From assembly GCA_030374765.1 (NCBI GenBank), contig JARGXX010000070.1, positions 1 to 64,000 on the forward strand: a DNA stretch of 64,000 bases, read 5' to 3'. This DNA comes from Agarophyton chilense. Lineage: Eukaryota > Rhodophyta > Florideophyceae > Gracilariales > Gracilariaceae. The position numbers were made by a program, and so were the translations under genes. Below the pieces are notes generated by a model that saw only the letters and a program-made list of their open reading frames with translations, was not told the DNA's origin and searched no databases. The number at the start of each line of letters is the position of its first letter. Position 1 is the stretch's first letter. Positions 30,803 through 41,586 of this stretch are shown here, piece after piece.

Positions 30803-32088
30803 TTATCCCACTTGGGCTCGGTCTATGGTAGCCGGCAAAGCCGTAACAGTACGACGATGATACCGTACCACCTTTGACCGAGGTAGGTGCTCTATCGGTT
30901 CGTGTGAATCCCATTCGGGGCCGTACCCGTACCAACGGACCAAGTATTGGATATACCCCTCTGGGTGGTAGGGGTGCTCCAAAATGCGTCCGACCACGAA
31001 CTCTTGTCGGTACACTTCCCGGCCATCCCGTATGACGGTGTCGCTATTTCCGGGTGGTTCCAGTCCTGAGCCAGGGGGTACCGAAGTGATCACGCGTTGG
31101 GCGGCTTCGCTCCGGTCGGACCGTTTAGCGCGCAAGGCAGACTTCGGCTGAGTAGAATGTCGACCCGACTTCGGCGGTTTATCTTCCCCAAGTGCCTGGT
31201 TTGCTTCGGCGTTTCCCACTCCGGTTGGAGGGCCCACACCGGCGGGTAACCCGGGTGGTCGTTCCGCTAATCGGCGTGGTGAAGCTCGCTTCGACGGTGA
31301 GATTCGCTGGGGCGGTGGCGCATTGTCGCACCTCTCTGTCCCACGGCGATGTTCCGTGTAGTCACGTGAGGGTTTCAATGGCTGGCTGCCCGGCGTCGGC
31401 GCCGTGGATATATCCGCCTCCCTGTGCGGGGTACTTGGCGGTGCGTCGTCCACTCGTACTGTATCAGGCTGCGGTGCGTCGAGCGCATTTGCATTCCGTG
31501 TTGCACGTGTGGTGACACCTCGTCGAGTGTTGGTGGCGTTATCCGCAGCTGCGTTCTGAGGCTTGGATAGCGGCTGAATCGAGTCGTGCAGGACGTCGGT
31601 ATGAGGCACCCCTGATGGGCGAAGAATGACACGCGACGGTGCGGCTTTTCTAGCGACGGTATCGACCGGATTACGACGGCTGTCGGGCGCCTCCCCCTCT
31701 TTAGACGATGCACCGGAGTTGGTGTCCGTCGGGTGGACTGGGGAGGAGCGACGGATGCGCGACACGATTCCTTGCGGGTTGGGCGCCGTGGGTAGCGGAA
31801 GGTCAGACAAACCCCGAGATGGGTGTGGTAACGCGTAGGGACGCGGGTGGACCTGGGGTAACGGGGTGGATGAATCCGTTTCAACGGGAGCAGTCCCACC
31901 AGTAGGTTGGGATGTTAACGGCTGAGGAGCCGATACCACGCGATCGCGGGAGATGCGTTCGTGAATACCAGCGAGTTCAACAACGACAGTGTCGGAAGCC
32001 ACCGAAATAACCCGAAAGGGGCCGTCGGCAACGGGTGACAGCTTGTGGCGTTTCTCCTTCTCTGGGTTCCAATACTCCTTGCCGATGA
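30803..32088 (-). pseudogene. pol: Gypsy B integrase C-terminus and chromodomain
   Basis: The minus-strand frame begins at the transposon border with G-K-E-Y-W-N-P-E, then K-L-S-P-V-A-D-G-P-F-R-V, the SH3-like integrase tail. A long Pro/Ser/Thr-rich linker follows. The last 60 residues are a chromodomain: F-V-V-G-R-I-L-E-H, Y-L-V-R-W-Y-G-Y-G, W-D-S-H-E-P, ending at 30,803. Chromodomains steer chromovirus integration toward heterochromatin. No internal stop in this part. Confidence 0.85.
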
Positions 32089-32117
32089 CGTCTGTGTTCT
32101 CGGAAAGCTAGTATTGG
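32089..32117. repeat. Left terminal inverted repeat of the 25-kb transposon
   Basis: 28 of 29 positions match the reverse complement of 57,247-57,275. Further inward, GCTAGTTT-type motifs recur (near 32,120, 32,219, 32,288, 32,321). Confidence 0.85.
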
Positions 32118-33216
32118 CAGCTAGTTTAGTATGCCGGAAGATATCCGGCGAAAAATCTGCGAAAAATGACGGATCGCGGATGCAGAGGTAATTTCTATAA
32201 ATTTTTTAGAGTGCCAGCTAGTTTTGGCTTTCGATTCTATATCAAAATCCTGCACATTATGAATGGGAATCGAATACACAAGCCCCTGCTAGTTTACCAC
32301 CTATGTTTGAATGCCAAACGCTAGATGTGAATGACAAAAGCCTGGCTAAAACACCCTCACACCAATCCATATCACAATGATATCTCCCAGAACCACCATC
32401 CACAATACGACCTGGTCTCGCCCACCTTCCCCTTGCACCCCTCATCCTCCTCTCCACTCCCCGCGATCCCCGCTAAAAACCCTCCTTCCTCCTTCTCCTC
32501 CTCCCCATCGATCCCCCTACTCCCAGCTCCAAAAACCGTTCCACCTACCTTTCGTTAGTGTCATGCATGGATACAGTTCGGCTCCGCATTTGCTCAAAAA
32601 TGCCGTCATACAATCATGAGAGGATGGGTGCCGTCGTTCGCAGGTTGGAATGGTGAGCCTCATTTCGAGAATTGCCGTCGGAGGTAGATCACAAATGACG
32701 AGGATACTTTACTCTGGACGACGGAAAGAAACATGTAGAGTAAGTAGACCAGGTTACAGAGCGGTTTATGCCTGAGGAGAAACTATATTAAAAGAAAGCT
32801 TGGCTTCGAAAGCAGACCAGCTCTACGCGGGAGGAGATCAAAGGGAAAATAATCTTTACGCAGGGCGTGTTGGGTGGTGAAGGGACTACCAACGCAACCT
32901 AGCTATGATCCCTACGCACAGCATGGGCGAAAGTTATAGCGCACCATCGGGTCGGATTGGTAAGAAAGAGTTCTAAAATACTCTCCTCTACTCGAAAGCT
33001 CGGTGGAAGGCTGATATGACTCGGCGGGGCCAATTGTAATAAGCGAGCAAGAATACGGATCAAAGTGATGTTTTTGGTGAAAGACAAGTTCCTCGATCAC
33101 TGACGTCTCGATAGGACGCTCCTTTCTCTGTTTCCACTTATCTCAGCAGAAGATGTGCGGGCGGTATGGGCCGTGGAAAAGTCACTGTTTAACCTTCCTA
33201 GATGAAGCAACCTTCT
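32118..33216. other. Left subterminal and non-coding region of the transposon
   Basis: AT-rich subterminal part with CTAG-type motifs to about 32,330, then a Pro/Ser-coding-like C-rich stretch (32,331-32,619) without recognisable homology, then nothing identifiable. Confidence 0.4.
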
Positions 33217-33760
33217 TCAAAAGTCCGCGAGCCAAGCTCCTCTTCTGGAGATTCTCTCTTGATTCGCTCTCATGATGCCACGGGCAGCAGTCGAAGCACT
33301 TGCGCGCACGTCTTCGAGCATTGTCGTATGATTCCTCGCCCTCAGTCTGGCTTCTTTGCGAGCTTCCTCTGCGATGCGCTGTTCTCGTTTAACCGCCTCG
33401 GCAATGCCCCGCAAATGGGCTTCTCTCTCCTTCGATATTTCCTTCTGAAGCCCGTCGGCTCGCTTCATAACGTCGTCAAGCTTGGCGGTCATTAACCGAC
33501 TCGTCTCAAGCTTCGCATTTAGTCGCGCAATCTCACTCTCCTGAGCTCTCTCGATAACCTTTGATGTACGCAGTTTTTCTTCCAAATATTTCCGGGACCG
33601 CTCCAGATTTTCCATATGTTCGGAAAAGTTCTTAAGTTCTTGATTCATGATAGATAGCTCCTCCTCTCTCAATCGCAAATTTTTCTCAGAGTGCTTGATC
33701 AGTCTTTCCATCTCCTCGAGAACTTTTGTTTCGTCCTGGGCGTTCTTTTCTTCTCTGAGG
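33217..33760 (-). pseudogene. Coiled-coil protein fragment
   Basis: Minus-strand frame of 165 codons from 33,711, almost entirely charged alpha-helix with heptad spacing (E-E-M-E-R-L, L-R-E-E-E-L, L-N-A-K-L-E). Coding resemblance extends upstream in the same frame to about 33,760 and then, in a shifted frame, to about 33,850, so the fragment is truncated or frameshifted at its 5' end, or has an intron there. Family not identifiable from a coiled coil. Confidence 0.45.
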
Positions 33761-34009
33761 CAAGTACATGAACCTCTTTCAGCAACAGTTCCATTTCGTA
33801 CCGAAGGCTACCGCATTCTGCGTTTGAGTAATTTTGTTTGAGCGTGACTGAGCTGCTTCCTTGTGATATCCAGTTGATTTACAAGGTTTCAAACGGACGT
33901 TGAGGATTGCCTCTCAGGGCGCATGAGATCCAACGTGATCTGTAAGGACAGCAGATTACTGTGAGTTTGGAGAACGAGCGTTTGGGTCGTGTCAGACCTT
34001 GAATCGCTC

Positions 34010-34591
34010 ACAGACATTCCGCTTCAGATTGGTGTCGCACATGCGTGGGTTGCTGGGTGGCTTTGTAATGGTATCGTTCACCGTCTCATCTGCCGGTTCA
34101 GAGTCACCATCATCATCATCAGTCGCGCTAAGCCACGAAGTACCTCCTGCTGGGATAGGGGCCGTGTTTATCCTTCATTGTGCGTGGGGCACCTCTGCTT
34201 GATGCATGCGATTCAGAGATATCTCTTCTACGTTTGTGTGGTTTGCTGCGTAGTCAAACTCATCTCCAGTATGGCCCTTTTGAATCCTTTCCTGGTAGTC
34301 CATCACGACAAAATCCGGTAGCAGGCTCATTCTACTTTCGGCATCGCTGCCTATGTAGCTAGCGTTTGTGTCTACGCTCTGTTGACTGAGCCGTGAGAGG
34401 ACCCCGAGTTTTGCAGAAGCCGAGAGGAATGGCTGGCCGTGGATCTCTGCCTCGCTGCTGCTTCCCAAGGAATGGCCTTCCGTACCTTCTATGGCATTAA
34501 TATCATGCCAGGCATCTATGACCCCATTCACGCATTTGACAATATCAGTCCACTTCATGCGAACAGTCCCAATCTGAAACGCAAGACTCAA
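34010..34591 (-). pseudogene. Hypothetical gene fragment
   Basis: Minus-strand frame of 138 codons (34,591-34,175), then TGA and a further open acidic stretch in the same frame to about 34,010. A TTGCGTTTCAG acceptor-like site precedes the W-T-D-I-V-K segment. Possibly exons of the same gene as the coiled coil at 33.2 kb. No family recognised. Confidence 0.3.
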
Positions 34592-34602
34592 TAGGAGACT
34601 AG

Positions 34603-34719
34603 GATGCTGAGCTTCGCCTGTACGACATTTACGTCAAGCTGAAAGAAGGTGAGAGTGTGGAGGACCAGTTCCAGCGAACTCTCAAAGAGCTTTACACGAA
34701 GCCCCCGAAACCGACATAG
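34603..34719 (+). pseudogene. Short C-terminal exon-like fragment
   Basis: 38 codons preceded by an AG and ended by TAG, with a coding-like helical sequence (D-A-E-L-R-L-Y-D-I-Y-V-K-L-K-E-G). Unidentified; could be a captured last exon. Confidence 0.25.
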
Positions 34720-35110
34720 TCGGAATGCTGCTTGTCATCTTCATCGAGTTGGTCGACATCACCACCCTCGATAAATTCATCGTCGTAGTCTTACTCGTCA
34801 GCGACAGCGCGCGTGCGGGCGTGCGGCTGTGCCGCCGGCGACGAAGGCTGGTCGTCTTCGTCCTCGCTGTCAGACGGAGCGGCGGAGCTGTGCTAGCACG
34901 TCCGCAGAGCCTCACGGATGTTACTGGTAGCCGCCCAGGAGATTCGGACGAATTCGCACACCGCTTTGCATTCGGTTCTGCGTTCCCATGGCGGTGGCGG
35001 CTAATGGAGAGTGTGCGCTTGCGCTTCGGCGGCTTTTTGGTTGGCACAGCGCGACGCCGCGGCCGTACGAAGCATGAAATCTCACCAAAAGAGAACCTGT
35101 ACATATCTTC
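34715..35110 (-). pseudogene. Basic-then-acidic nuclear-type C-terminal tail fragment
   Basis: On the minus strand a Lys/Arg-rich stretch (K-K-P-P-K-R-K-R) is followed, after a frame change and one stop, by a Ser/Asp/Glu-rich tail ending G-F-G-G-F-V. This resembles tails of nuclear proteins, but no family can be named. Confidence 0.25.
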
Positions 35111-35312
35111 CCTTGCCCTGTACGGAGATTCAAGTTGGAGAGGATATCGGGTTCTTGCGGCTCTTGCGAGTCAATGAAGCCGGATTGGTGCAAAGCGCCT
35201 TCAGATACAACTGATATTGTTCCGTTATCACTCGTTCTGCTTCGGATAAGCCTTTTCTATTTCCGTTCTCACAGGGTGTTGAATCCACTACCGAATTAGA
35301 AATGAAAGCGAC

Positions 35313-38300
35313 TCATTCGAATGGAAAGACAGTATGGGTTCCAAATGAACATTCCTGGTATACAGAGTACACATCTCGTAGGAATACGTTAACATCTTCT
35401 TGGATATTCTCCGGCGCTATCGCAACATATTCTACATTCTTCCGTTCGCTGTATGGTTCAAACCTACCAAAAGTCTCCACCCACTCCTTCTTGTAGCCCA
35501 CACACACTTTCGGAGGCTTGAGAGGAAATACGGCAGCAGATTTTCCCATGTAGTCGTTGATAGAACGCGGACCCAGTAAGACGGGTAAGTTGTCTTTAGG
35601 TTCCCGGATAAGCTCGGGGTGAGGAGATTCCCCTGATCTAGTTTGCGAAAGCTTGGGTCCGCAAGCAAGAGACCCAAAACACGTCTTACACCAATGAATT
35701 GTTTCCAACGCTGGCGGCAACCCAAGAAGCACCCGTCGCATTGTAGCCGAAGAAACCTCATTCGTTTCAAAATCCACAGAAACTCTTTCCTTCTGGGGGA
35801 AATCCATAGGATCATTCAAACTTCCCCGGAACAGAGACAGTTCATTCATTGAAAAGAGCTGCAATTCAAGTAAAGAAATAAGATAGTGAATTTCACCTTC
35901 TCTCTTGGAGAAAGGCCTTCCATTTGAAGATATTCCCCAGTGTGAATTACGATACGCTGATAAAACATAGCACGCGCTGGCACAATCAACGGCAATGGAG
36001 TATACCAACTTCAAGGCATCCATCTCAGAAGTACGATCCCCAGCTGTAGCTTCTTGGTCCCGCTTTTCACTGGCGCCCTCAGCGATGAGCTCATGCAAGA
36101 AACGCAACGTTGTGGGCGAGTATGCCTTCTGCTCGGGGGTTTGGGCCTTCCGTTCTTCGTCTTCATCTGATTCTAATAGATCCCGTTCCCATTCTTTGCG
36201 AAGCAGAGATGGGTCCTTCACTTCGCCCTGAAGCAGAAGCCTGGAGAACCTCTCAAGTTTCCTCCGAGGAATGTAAGATGATTGGCAGTTTTCCATATGA
36301 TCTTTCTGTCTGTTGCACGCTGACCAGTTCCCAAGAAACCTTTCACATCATCATCCTTATACTTTATAGAGACAAAACTTCCATTGCGAATCATATAGTT
36401 TCGAAAATCTTCTTATCTTGCTGACGCCCTGAGAAGTGGACAATCGCACACGACGGCGTTCTGTAAAATCCTCTTTAAAGAACGCAGTGAGCTTTTCACT
36501 TACATATGAACTCTGCGGCCTGCGGTCTGTGAGTGGGGATTTAAAGTTCTTCAATGCTGCACGAACGATATCTGTTGGTGATAGATTGATTTATTTTTCA
36601 TCCGACTCAGACTGAACATTGCCTTCACTCTGACGCTCAATAGACGATTCTTGGAGTGCTCTAAGTCCACGTCCATATTCGCGGTTTGTACGCCTTGTTT
36701 TCCATCAGGGTGCATGGAACCTGGATTCGTGGTCTGCTCTTCAGATCTTTGCCCGTTTTCAAAAATTGGTTGAATGGAATTCTTGTCGGTCCCAACATTA
36801 TTCTCGTCTTGCTGCAAGCGTTCATAGATTCCGTCAGGGAAGAACTCTGCAACTTCATCCAACGTACTAAAGTCAGTCATGCCCATTCCTATGTGCATTC
36901 CTTGCCCACCATGAAGGAAATCATGTGCATTGGATTCATCTCCATCCAAGGAGAAAGAATCAAGTCCACTGTAAGAGTTGATGGCAAACGTTGGCTCGCT
37001 TTTCATGTTCGCTAAAGGAATTGCCTCGTTCTTCGTCTCTGCTATATTATTCAAACCAGTATTTCCAGTCCCATTTTGTTGCGTTCCAGCAAGACCTTGT
37101 GAAACAGTTATTCTGCCTTTTACGGATTTATGCACGCCCGAATCAGCAAGGTCCGGAACCGGGAGTTCTAGGGAGCACCCCTCTTCGACGAGTGGATGGC
37201 GCGTGGCGAGAGCAGGGTCTTGTTTTTTGTCTTTCTGAAGGGATCGAATGGCAGCGTTAAGAGAATCCGCAGTTGAGGCGTCGTCTTTGAATAGCACTGA
37301 AGCTTGCTGAGAAGAGGGTTCCATGGGAGAAGGGGTGCGGTTGGTGTTGGTGTAGTATTCTACTATGTCGGGGAATCCGATAGGTTGGTTTTTCGCGAAG
37401 TCGCGGTGGGAACTCATAAGTGAGTGATATCATCAGCATTGTGATATGAAACGGCATCCCGCATAGGATGCCTAGAGGCAGAATGTCTTAGTGGAACACG
37501 TGGCGTCATGGGTCGAGTGGCTTGCAACGGTGCATGTAGTGGCCATCCACGTGGCTGTTTTTACTACCCTTTGTAGATGTAAGTACATTAGGGACCATAC
37601 CCGTACAGTAGTTTGGCTAAGTGGCTGACCACTGGGTATTATTTATATATTTATTTGGGCACTCACCTTGGCACACAGTATATAGTGTACCAGAGGTGAG
37701 CGCCGACTCCAAGTAAAGGAGACAACATGGGCATCATGACTATTCTGTTCCTTGCTTAGGATTCCTTAACCGGAGATCCGGACGAGTTATAATAGATAGT
37801 CAGCCCCCAACCACTTCACGAGCCGTCTCGTACCTACGTCCCATCAACGGTTTACAGTCGCACTTTTCACCCTCGTTGGCGAGTAATGTCCTTACACCCC
37901 ACTTCCAGCTCGCTGTTTTTGTAGCTCTACCACCCCTTTTCCTTCGCCGCAAGCGACCCATCGGCAGTCCGAACGCTGTCGCAGGTGTCTGCTCTCTCCG
38001 TTAGAGCGGATACTACAGTTGGCAGGAGGGCTACTCGGAGAGGGGGACCTTGGACGTTTTCTTGACGTCCACAACCTCGAGCTCTTGATACGTTTCTTGG
38101 GGTCCGGCACAGCTCTAGATACAGCTGCGGAAGTGGCTGAATCTGCAGGCAACAGCGTCTCGTCGGTGAGAATCACTGCTCGTGGATAAGGGACGACTAA
38201 TCCGTTTTCGAACTTGACAAACACAACCGACGAATCCAGCTCCACAGGCGAGGATGGGCTACGAGGATACATGCTGGCTTCGAGCCATCTGTCAAGGACG

Positions 38301-38559
38301 GACTCCGTTAGAGTATCGCCAGCCGTGGTACGTCGAGATAACCGAGCTGGGCTGCCAAGAGGTGCAGATGTGACGTGTAAGGAGTGATTAGGGTCTCGCA
38401 ACAAGTCTTGGTCTGTGATTCTGCAAGCGGTTGAGTTCTTTACGATGACTCGGATGATTACGCGAGGATTCGGTGGTGAGGAGAGAGATACCGAGAAGAA
38501 ATATGCAAGGGCTACGGACGGATGTACAACCTGATGGGCAACACGGAGCGCTCCCTTGA
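35313..38559 (-). pseudogene. MED13: MED13-like Mediator kinase-module gene, fragmented
   Basis: MED13 links the CDK8 kinase module to Mediator. Four collinear minus-strand pieces are seen. 38,559-37,892 begins at a TTGCAG acceptor and has an N-terminal-domain pattern (A-L-A-Y-F-F-S-V, then V-V-F-V-K-F-E-N-G-L-V-V-P-Y-P-R-A-V). 37,417-36,551 is an acidic, Ser-rich middle with D-F-S-T-L-D-E-V-A-E-F-F. 36,554-36,357 is a short piece. 36,296-35,313 ends in a stretch typical of the MED13 MID region: V-G-Y, E-P-Y, V-E-Y-V-A-I-A-P-E-N, V-F-L-R-D-V and C-S-F-G-T-H. The PIWI-like C-terminus is missing. It sits inside the 25-kb transposon and is probably captured host sequence. The best evidence is the last piece. 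Confidence 0.6.
37418..37891. other. AT-rich stretch between two MED13-like pieces
   Basis: About 470 bp without coding signal; contains a 7-bp-arm hairpin (GGCATCC...GGATGCC, near 37,454-37,473) and a TATA-like run (37,642-37,657). Could be an intron or a small inserted element. Confidence 0.3.
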
Positions 38560-39540
38560 CTGCAAGAGAGAGAGAATGGTGTGTTTGCCACTTTCTCGAA
38601 GCTGCTCAAGAGGTTGAGGCAATTGGACATCCGGAAGCGAGATGTTGGGATCTGGGGGCGTGAGGTGGAACTGGCGCAAAAGGCAGCGAGCCAAGTGGCG
38701 AGTGTTGTTTCGGCGATGACGAGAGAGGTTGGCGTCCGCATTGGAAGAAGGGAGGAAAAACTCGCGTTCTGAGAGAAGGTGCGGGGCGAAACGGCTGAAG
38801 AGTCGACACAGCGAAATTCACTGGCGCGTGGCTTGCTCGAACGAAAGACCAGTGTCCATCAAGTTGATGGCGAAAAGCCAGGCAGATATGGCGTTTGCGA
38901 TTTGGGTGCGCCATATGTGGCACACTTGCAGCGCGCACGTCGCTTCTGGGCCATGTACGTCCAAAATGGGGCGCGCGCGCAGTTGTTTCAAAAAGGAACC
39001 GATTTCCCGGTATCACTGCATACGCGCACGGCTCTTTGTGTAGGTCCAAAACACCCGGCAATCGCGATGCTTAAACCACCACCACAACCACCACAAACCC
39101 CATCCCTCCCCTTCCCTAAACCCTCCTCCTCCCTCTCTCTCAACCCTAGTCATCCTTAAGCTACAGCTCGCCGCGCACCAAACGTTCACCGCGCTGCTCG
39201 CGCCCCTGCATGCAGCCGCACCCCGCCATTTCCATCCCCGCAGCCCCGCATTCCCGTCCTCCCTTCTCCCTCAGCGCTTTCACCGAGGGTGCATCCAACG
39301 CTGCACGTTACGCACCCTCCTTCTGAAAGCCAACCCTCCAACTCGCCATCTTGTTGGGATCCGCGCACCGACTGCTTCCAAACTTTATTTTACTTTGCCT
39401 CAACCGTCATCACCGTGATCCAAATTCTCTCACGCGCCCTCCTCAGGGCAACACCCTTTCCCCGATCTCTTGCTGAATCCACTGGAAACGTCAACTCAGC
39501 TTTCACAAACCACGTTTGTACCACCTTCACCAAAACATCA
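38560..39540. other. Region upstream of the MED13-like gene
   Basis: Overlapping open frames on both strands without recognisable motifs; one minus frame near 38,694-38,580 could be a preceding MED13 exon. Holds the GC-rich dispersed repeat at 38,967-39,037. Confidence 0.3.
38967..39037. repeat. GC-rich dispersed repeat, second copy
   Basis: Inverted relative to 24,828-24,898, about 88% identical by eye, beginning in a (GC)n run. Confidence 0.7.
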
Positions 39541-39544
39541 TCTT

Positions 39545-40293
39545 CCGCCGCAACCCCGTTCGCAACTAACCGCCACACCAACTTCCCCTTCACCACCGCC
39601 GCAACCCTGTTCTCAAGTAACCCCCGCACTAACTCTCCCTCCACCACCTCCGCAATCCTGTCCCAACCTAACCCCCGCACTAATTCTCCCTCCACCACCG
39701 CTGCAAACCTGTCCGCATCTAACCCCCGCACCGACTTCCCCTCCACCACCACCACAACCCTGTCCCCGACTAACCCCCGCACCAACTGCCCTTTCACCAC
39801 CGCTGCAACTCTGTCCCCACCTAACCCCCGCACTAATTCTCTCTCCACCACCGCCGCAAACCTGTCCGCAACTAACCCCCGCACCGACTTCCCCTCCACC
39901 ACCACCACAACCCTGTCCCCAACTAACCCCCGCACCAACTGCCCTTTCACCACCGCTGCAACTCTTTCCACACCTAACCCCCGCACTAATTCTCCCTCCA
40001 CCACCGCCGCAACCCCGTTCGCAACTCACCCCCATACCGACTCTCCCTCCACAACTGCCGCAACCCCGTCCTCAACTAACCCCCGCACTAATTCTCCCTC
40101 CACCACCGCCGCAACCCTGTCCCCAGCTCACCCCCGCACCAACTTCCCCTCCACCACCACCGCAACCCCGTTCGCAACTCACCCCCGCACCAACTCTCCC
40201 CACACCACCGCCGCAACCCCGTCCGCAACTAATCCCCGCACCAACTTCCCCTCCACCACTGCCGCAACCCTGTCTCCAACTAACCCCGCACCC
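39545..40293 (+). repeat. 51-bp minisatellite, about 14-15 units
   Basis: The string CCCCCGCAC recurs at 39,621, 39,672, 39,723 and 39,774, exactly 51 bp apart, and onward to about 40,290. Because 51 is a multiple of three, several frames stay open through the array. One gives 17-residue N-P-R-T-N-S-P-S-T-T-A-A-T-L-type units, another Pro-rich units, and the minus strand Gly/Val/Cys-rich units. The plus-strand frame from 39,289 to 40,341 (350 codons) looks like a secreted Ser/Thr/Pro-rich repeat protein but has no clear signal peptide, so whether any frame is translated is unknown. Confidence 0.85.
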
Positions 40294-40450
40294 GGCTTGT
40301 CGAAGAATCACCAATCAGAAAGTTCTCACAGACAGTGCTAGACGAAACGAGACCTCGACCCACAGCAATTCCGGATAGAAAAGGAAGGGAAAAAGGAAAG
40401 CAGAAAAGAAACGGACGAAGAATGCAACCATTCCGTTCAATTGACAAGAG

Positions 40451-40755
40451 TCACGGAAGACGTGTCTCTTCATACTCAAATGCCGAACCTTCATTCTTTT
40501 CAGAAGATTTCCCGAATGTCACCATGTTCTTATCCTTAAAAAAGGCAGAAATGCAATATACGCGCCGAAGAGGTATGTATGGCAAACGCAATGCAAGAAA
40601 CAAACAAGAATGAGATGCAGGTGTGTTCTTTCTCGTGAACCAGCCGAGATTGACATTAATGCCTTCAAAAAATGGCATGTGTTCGATTGTACTGACGGCA
40701 TCCTCTTCCGACCTTCGATCTTCAAATGATCCGAACTGTACTATGGCTGGCTCAA
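40451..40755 (-). pseudogene. 3' part of the gene interrupted by copia
   Basis: Minus-strand open stretch flanking the CTCAA target duplication, continuing the sequence present before insertion at 45,257. Ends in a charged segment at 40,451. No family recognised. Confidence 0.35.
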
Positions 40756-40853
40756 TGACAGACCGTACACGTTGCCTCCAGACCAAGGAATAGATAGTCC
40801 ACCAGACGCCGACGTCGACCCAAGTAAAGTGAGACATCTTGTGCACTCCGTCA
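40756..40853 (+). repeat. 5' LTR of copia element
   Basis: 98 bp, TGACAG...CCGTCA; very short for an LTR. Confidence 0.95.
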
Positions 40854-41023
40854 GGTTATGGGCCCTCACTCACAAATCGATCCCACATCCGCACGATCCC
40901 GCCGACTCCGCCGCCGCCAAGAGCAAGCACCATTCGTCGACATAACAGCGGACCTCTTAAGACTCGTCTACCAAGAACAAAAGTATACCTTACAAGCAGA
41001 TAACACCACACACCATCACACCA

Positions 41024-41586
41024 TGGCGAACGACTCCAAATCCGAAATCCCACAACTCGAAAAAGCAAACTACGGACCTAGGCTCGTAGCGCTACGGGCC
41101 TACGCACGACGCAACGAGTGCCTAGATCATCTCACAAGCAACTTACCCAAACCACAGGCAGCTGCTGAACTCAAATCATTCAACAACAAGGAAGACCTGC
41201 TCGTCGGAAAAATACTATCCACCACTCCCACAGATATCCTAAACCTACTGAAAACACCAAAAAGCGATCCATCACCACACGATCTCCTGCAGTACATAAC
41301 GAACCATCTAAACAAGGCAAACCAAGACAACCACAAATACTTCAAACAAGAAGCGGAAGACACCATCTTCGAACCTGGGATGGACATTACGGAGTATCTC
41401 GAGAAGCATCTAGATATCAGAGCTCGTATGGTAGCCGCCAGATACCCGGGAATATCAGACCAAAGCCTCACAGTCTCTTTCATGATCGAGGGACTAAAAC
41501 AAAATCCAGACACCGCACAGATTGGCATCACCTTCTTCTCAACAAAACCCAGCACCCCACAAGAATTTGCCAGCCAATTCAAATGA
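41024..41586 (+). CDS. gag: Copia gag
   Basis: 187 codons from ATG 41,024 (an in-frame ATG at 40,858 would add 55 residues and lies only 5 bp after the LTR). A helical capsid-like domain, with W absent and Y-L-E-K-H-L-D-I-R-A-R-M and S-F-M-I-E-G-L motifs typical of UBN2-type copia Gag. No zinc knuckle seen. The stop TGA overlaps the next ATG as ATGA at 41,583-41,586, so pol would start by termination-reinitiation or -1 frameshift. Confidence 0.75.

Larger units (their letters stand above)
28588..32088 (-). mobile_element. Gypsy B, 3' part of the internal region
   Basis: Between the 3' LTR and the 25-kb transposon: the pol end with chromodomain on the minus strand (30,803-32,088) and a long plus-strand gene in the env-like position (28,926-30,590). 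It joins 57,276 precisely when the transposon is removed. Confidence 0.85.

Noticed and set aside
37430-37891. Possible solo LTR between MED13-like pieces
   Set aside because: A TATA-like run and hairpin are present, but no second copy in the window, no clear TG...CA ends and no target duplication.
39390-40004. Gly/Val/Cys-rich minus-strand frame over the minisatellite
   Set aside because: An automatic by-product of a 51-bp repeat; no independent evidence of coding.
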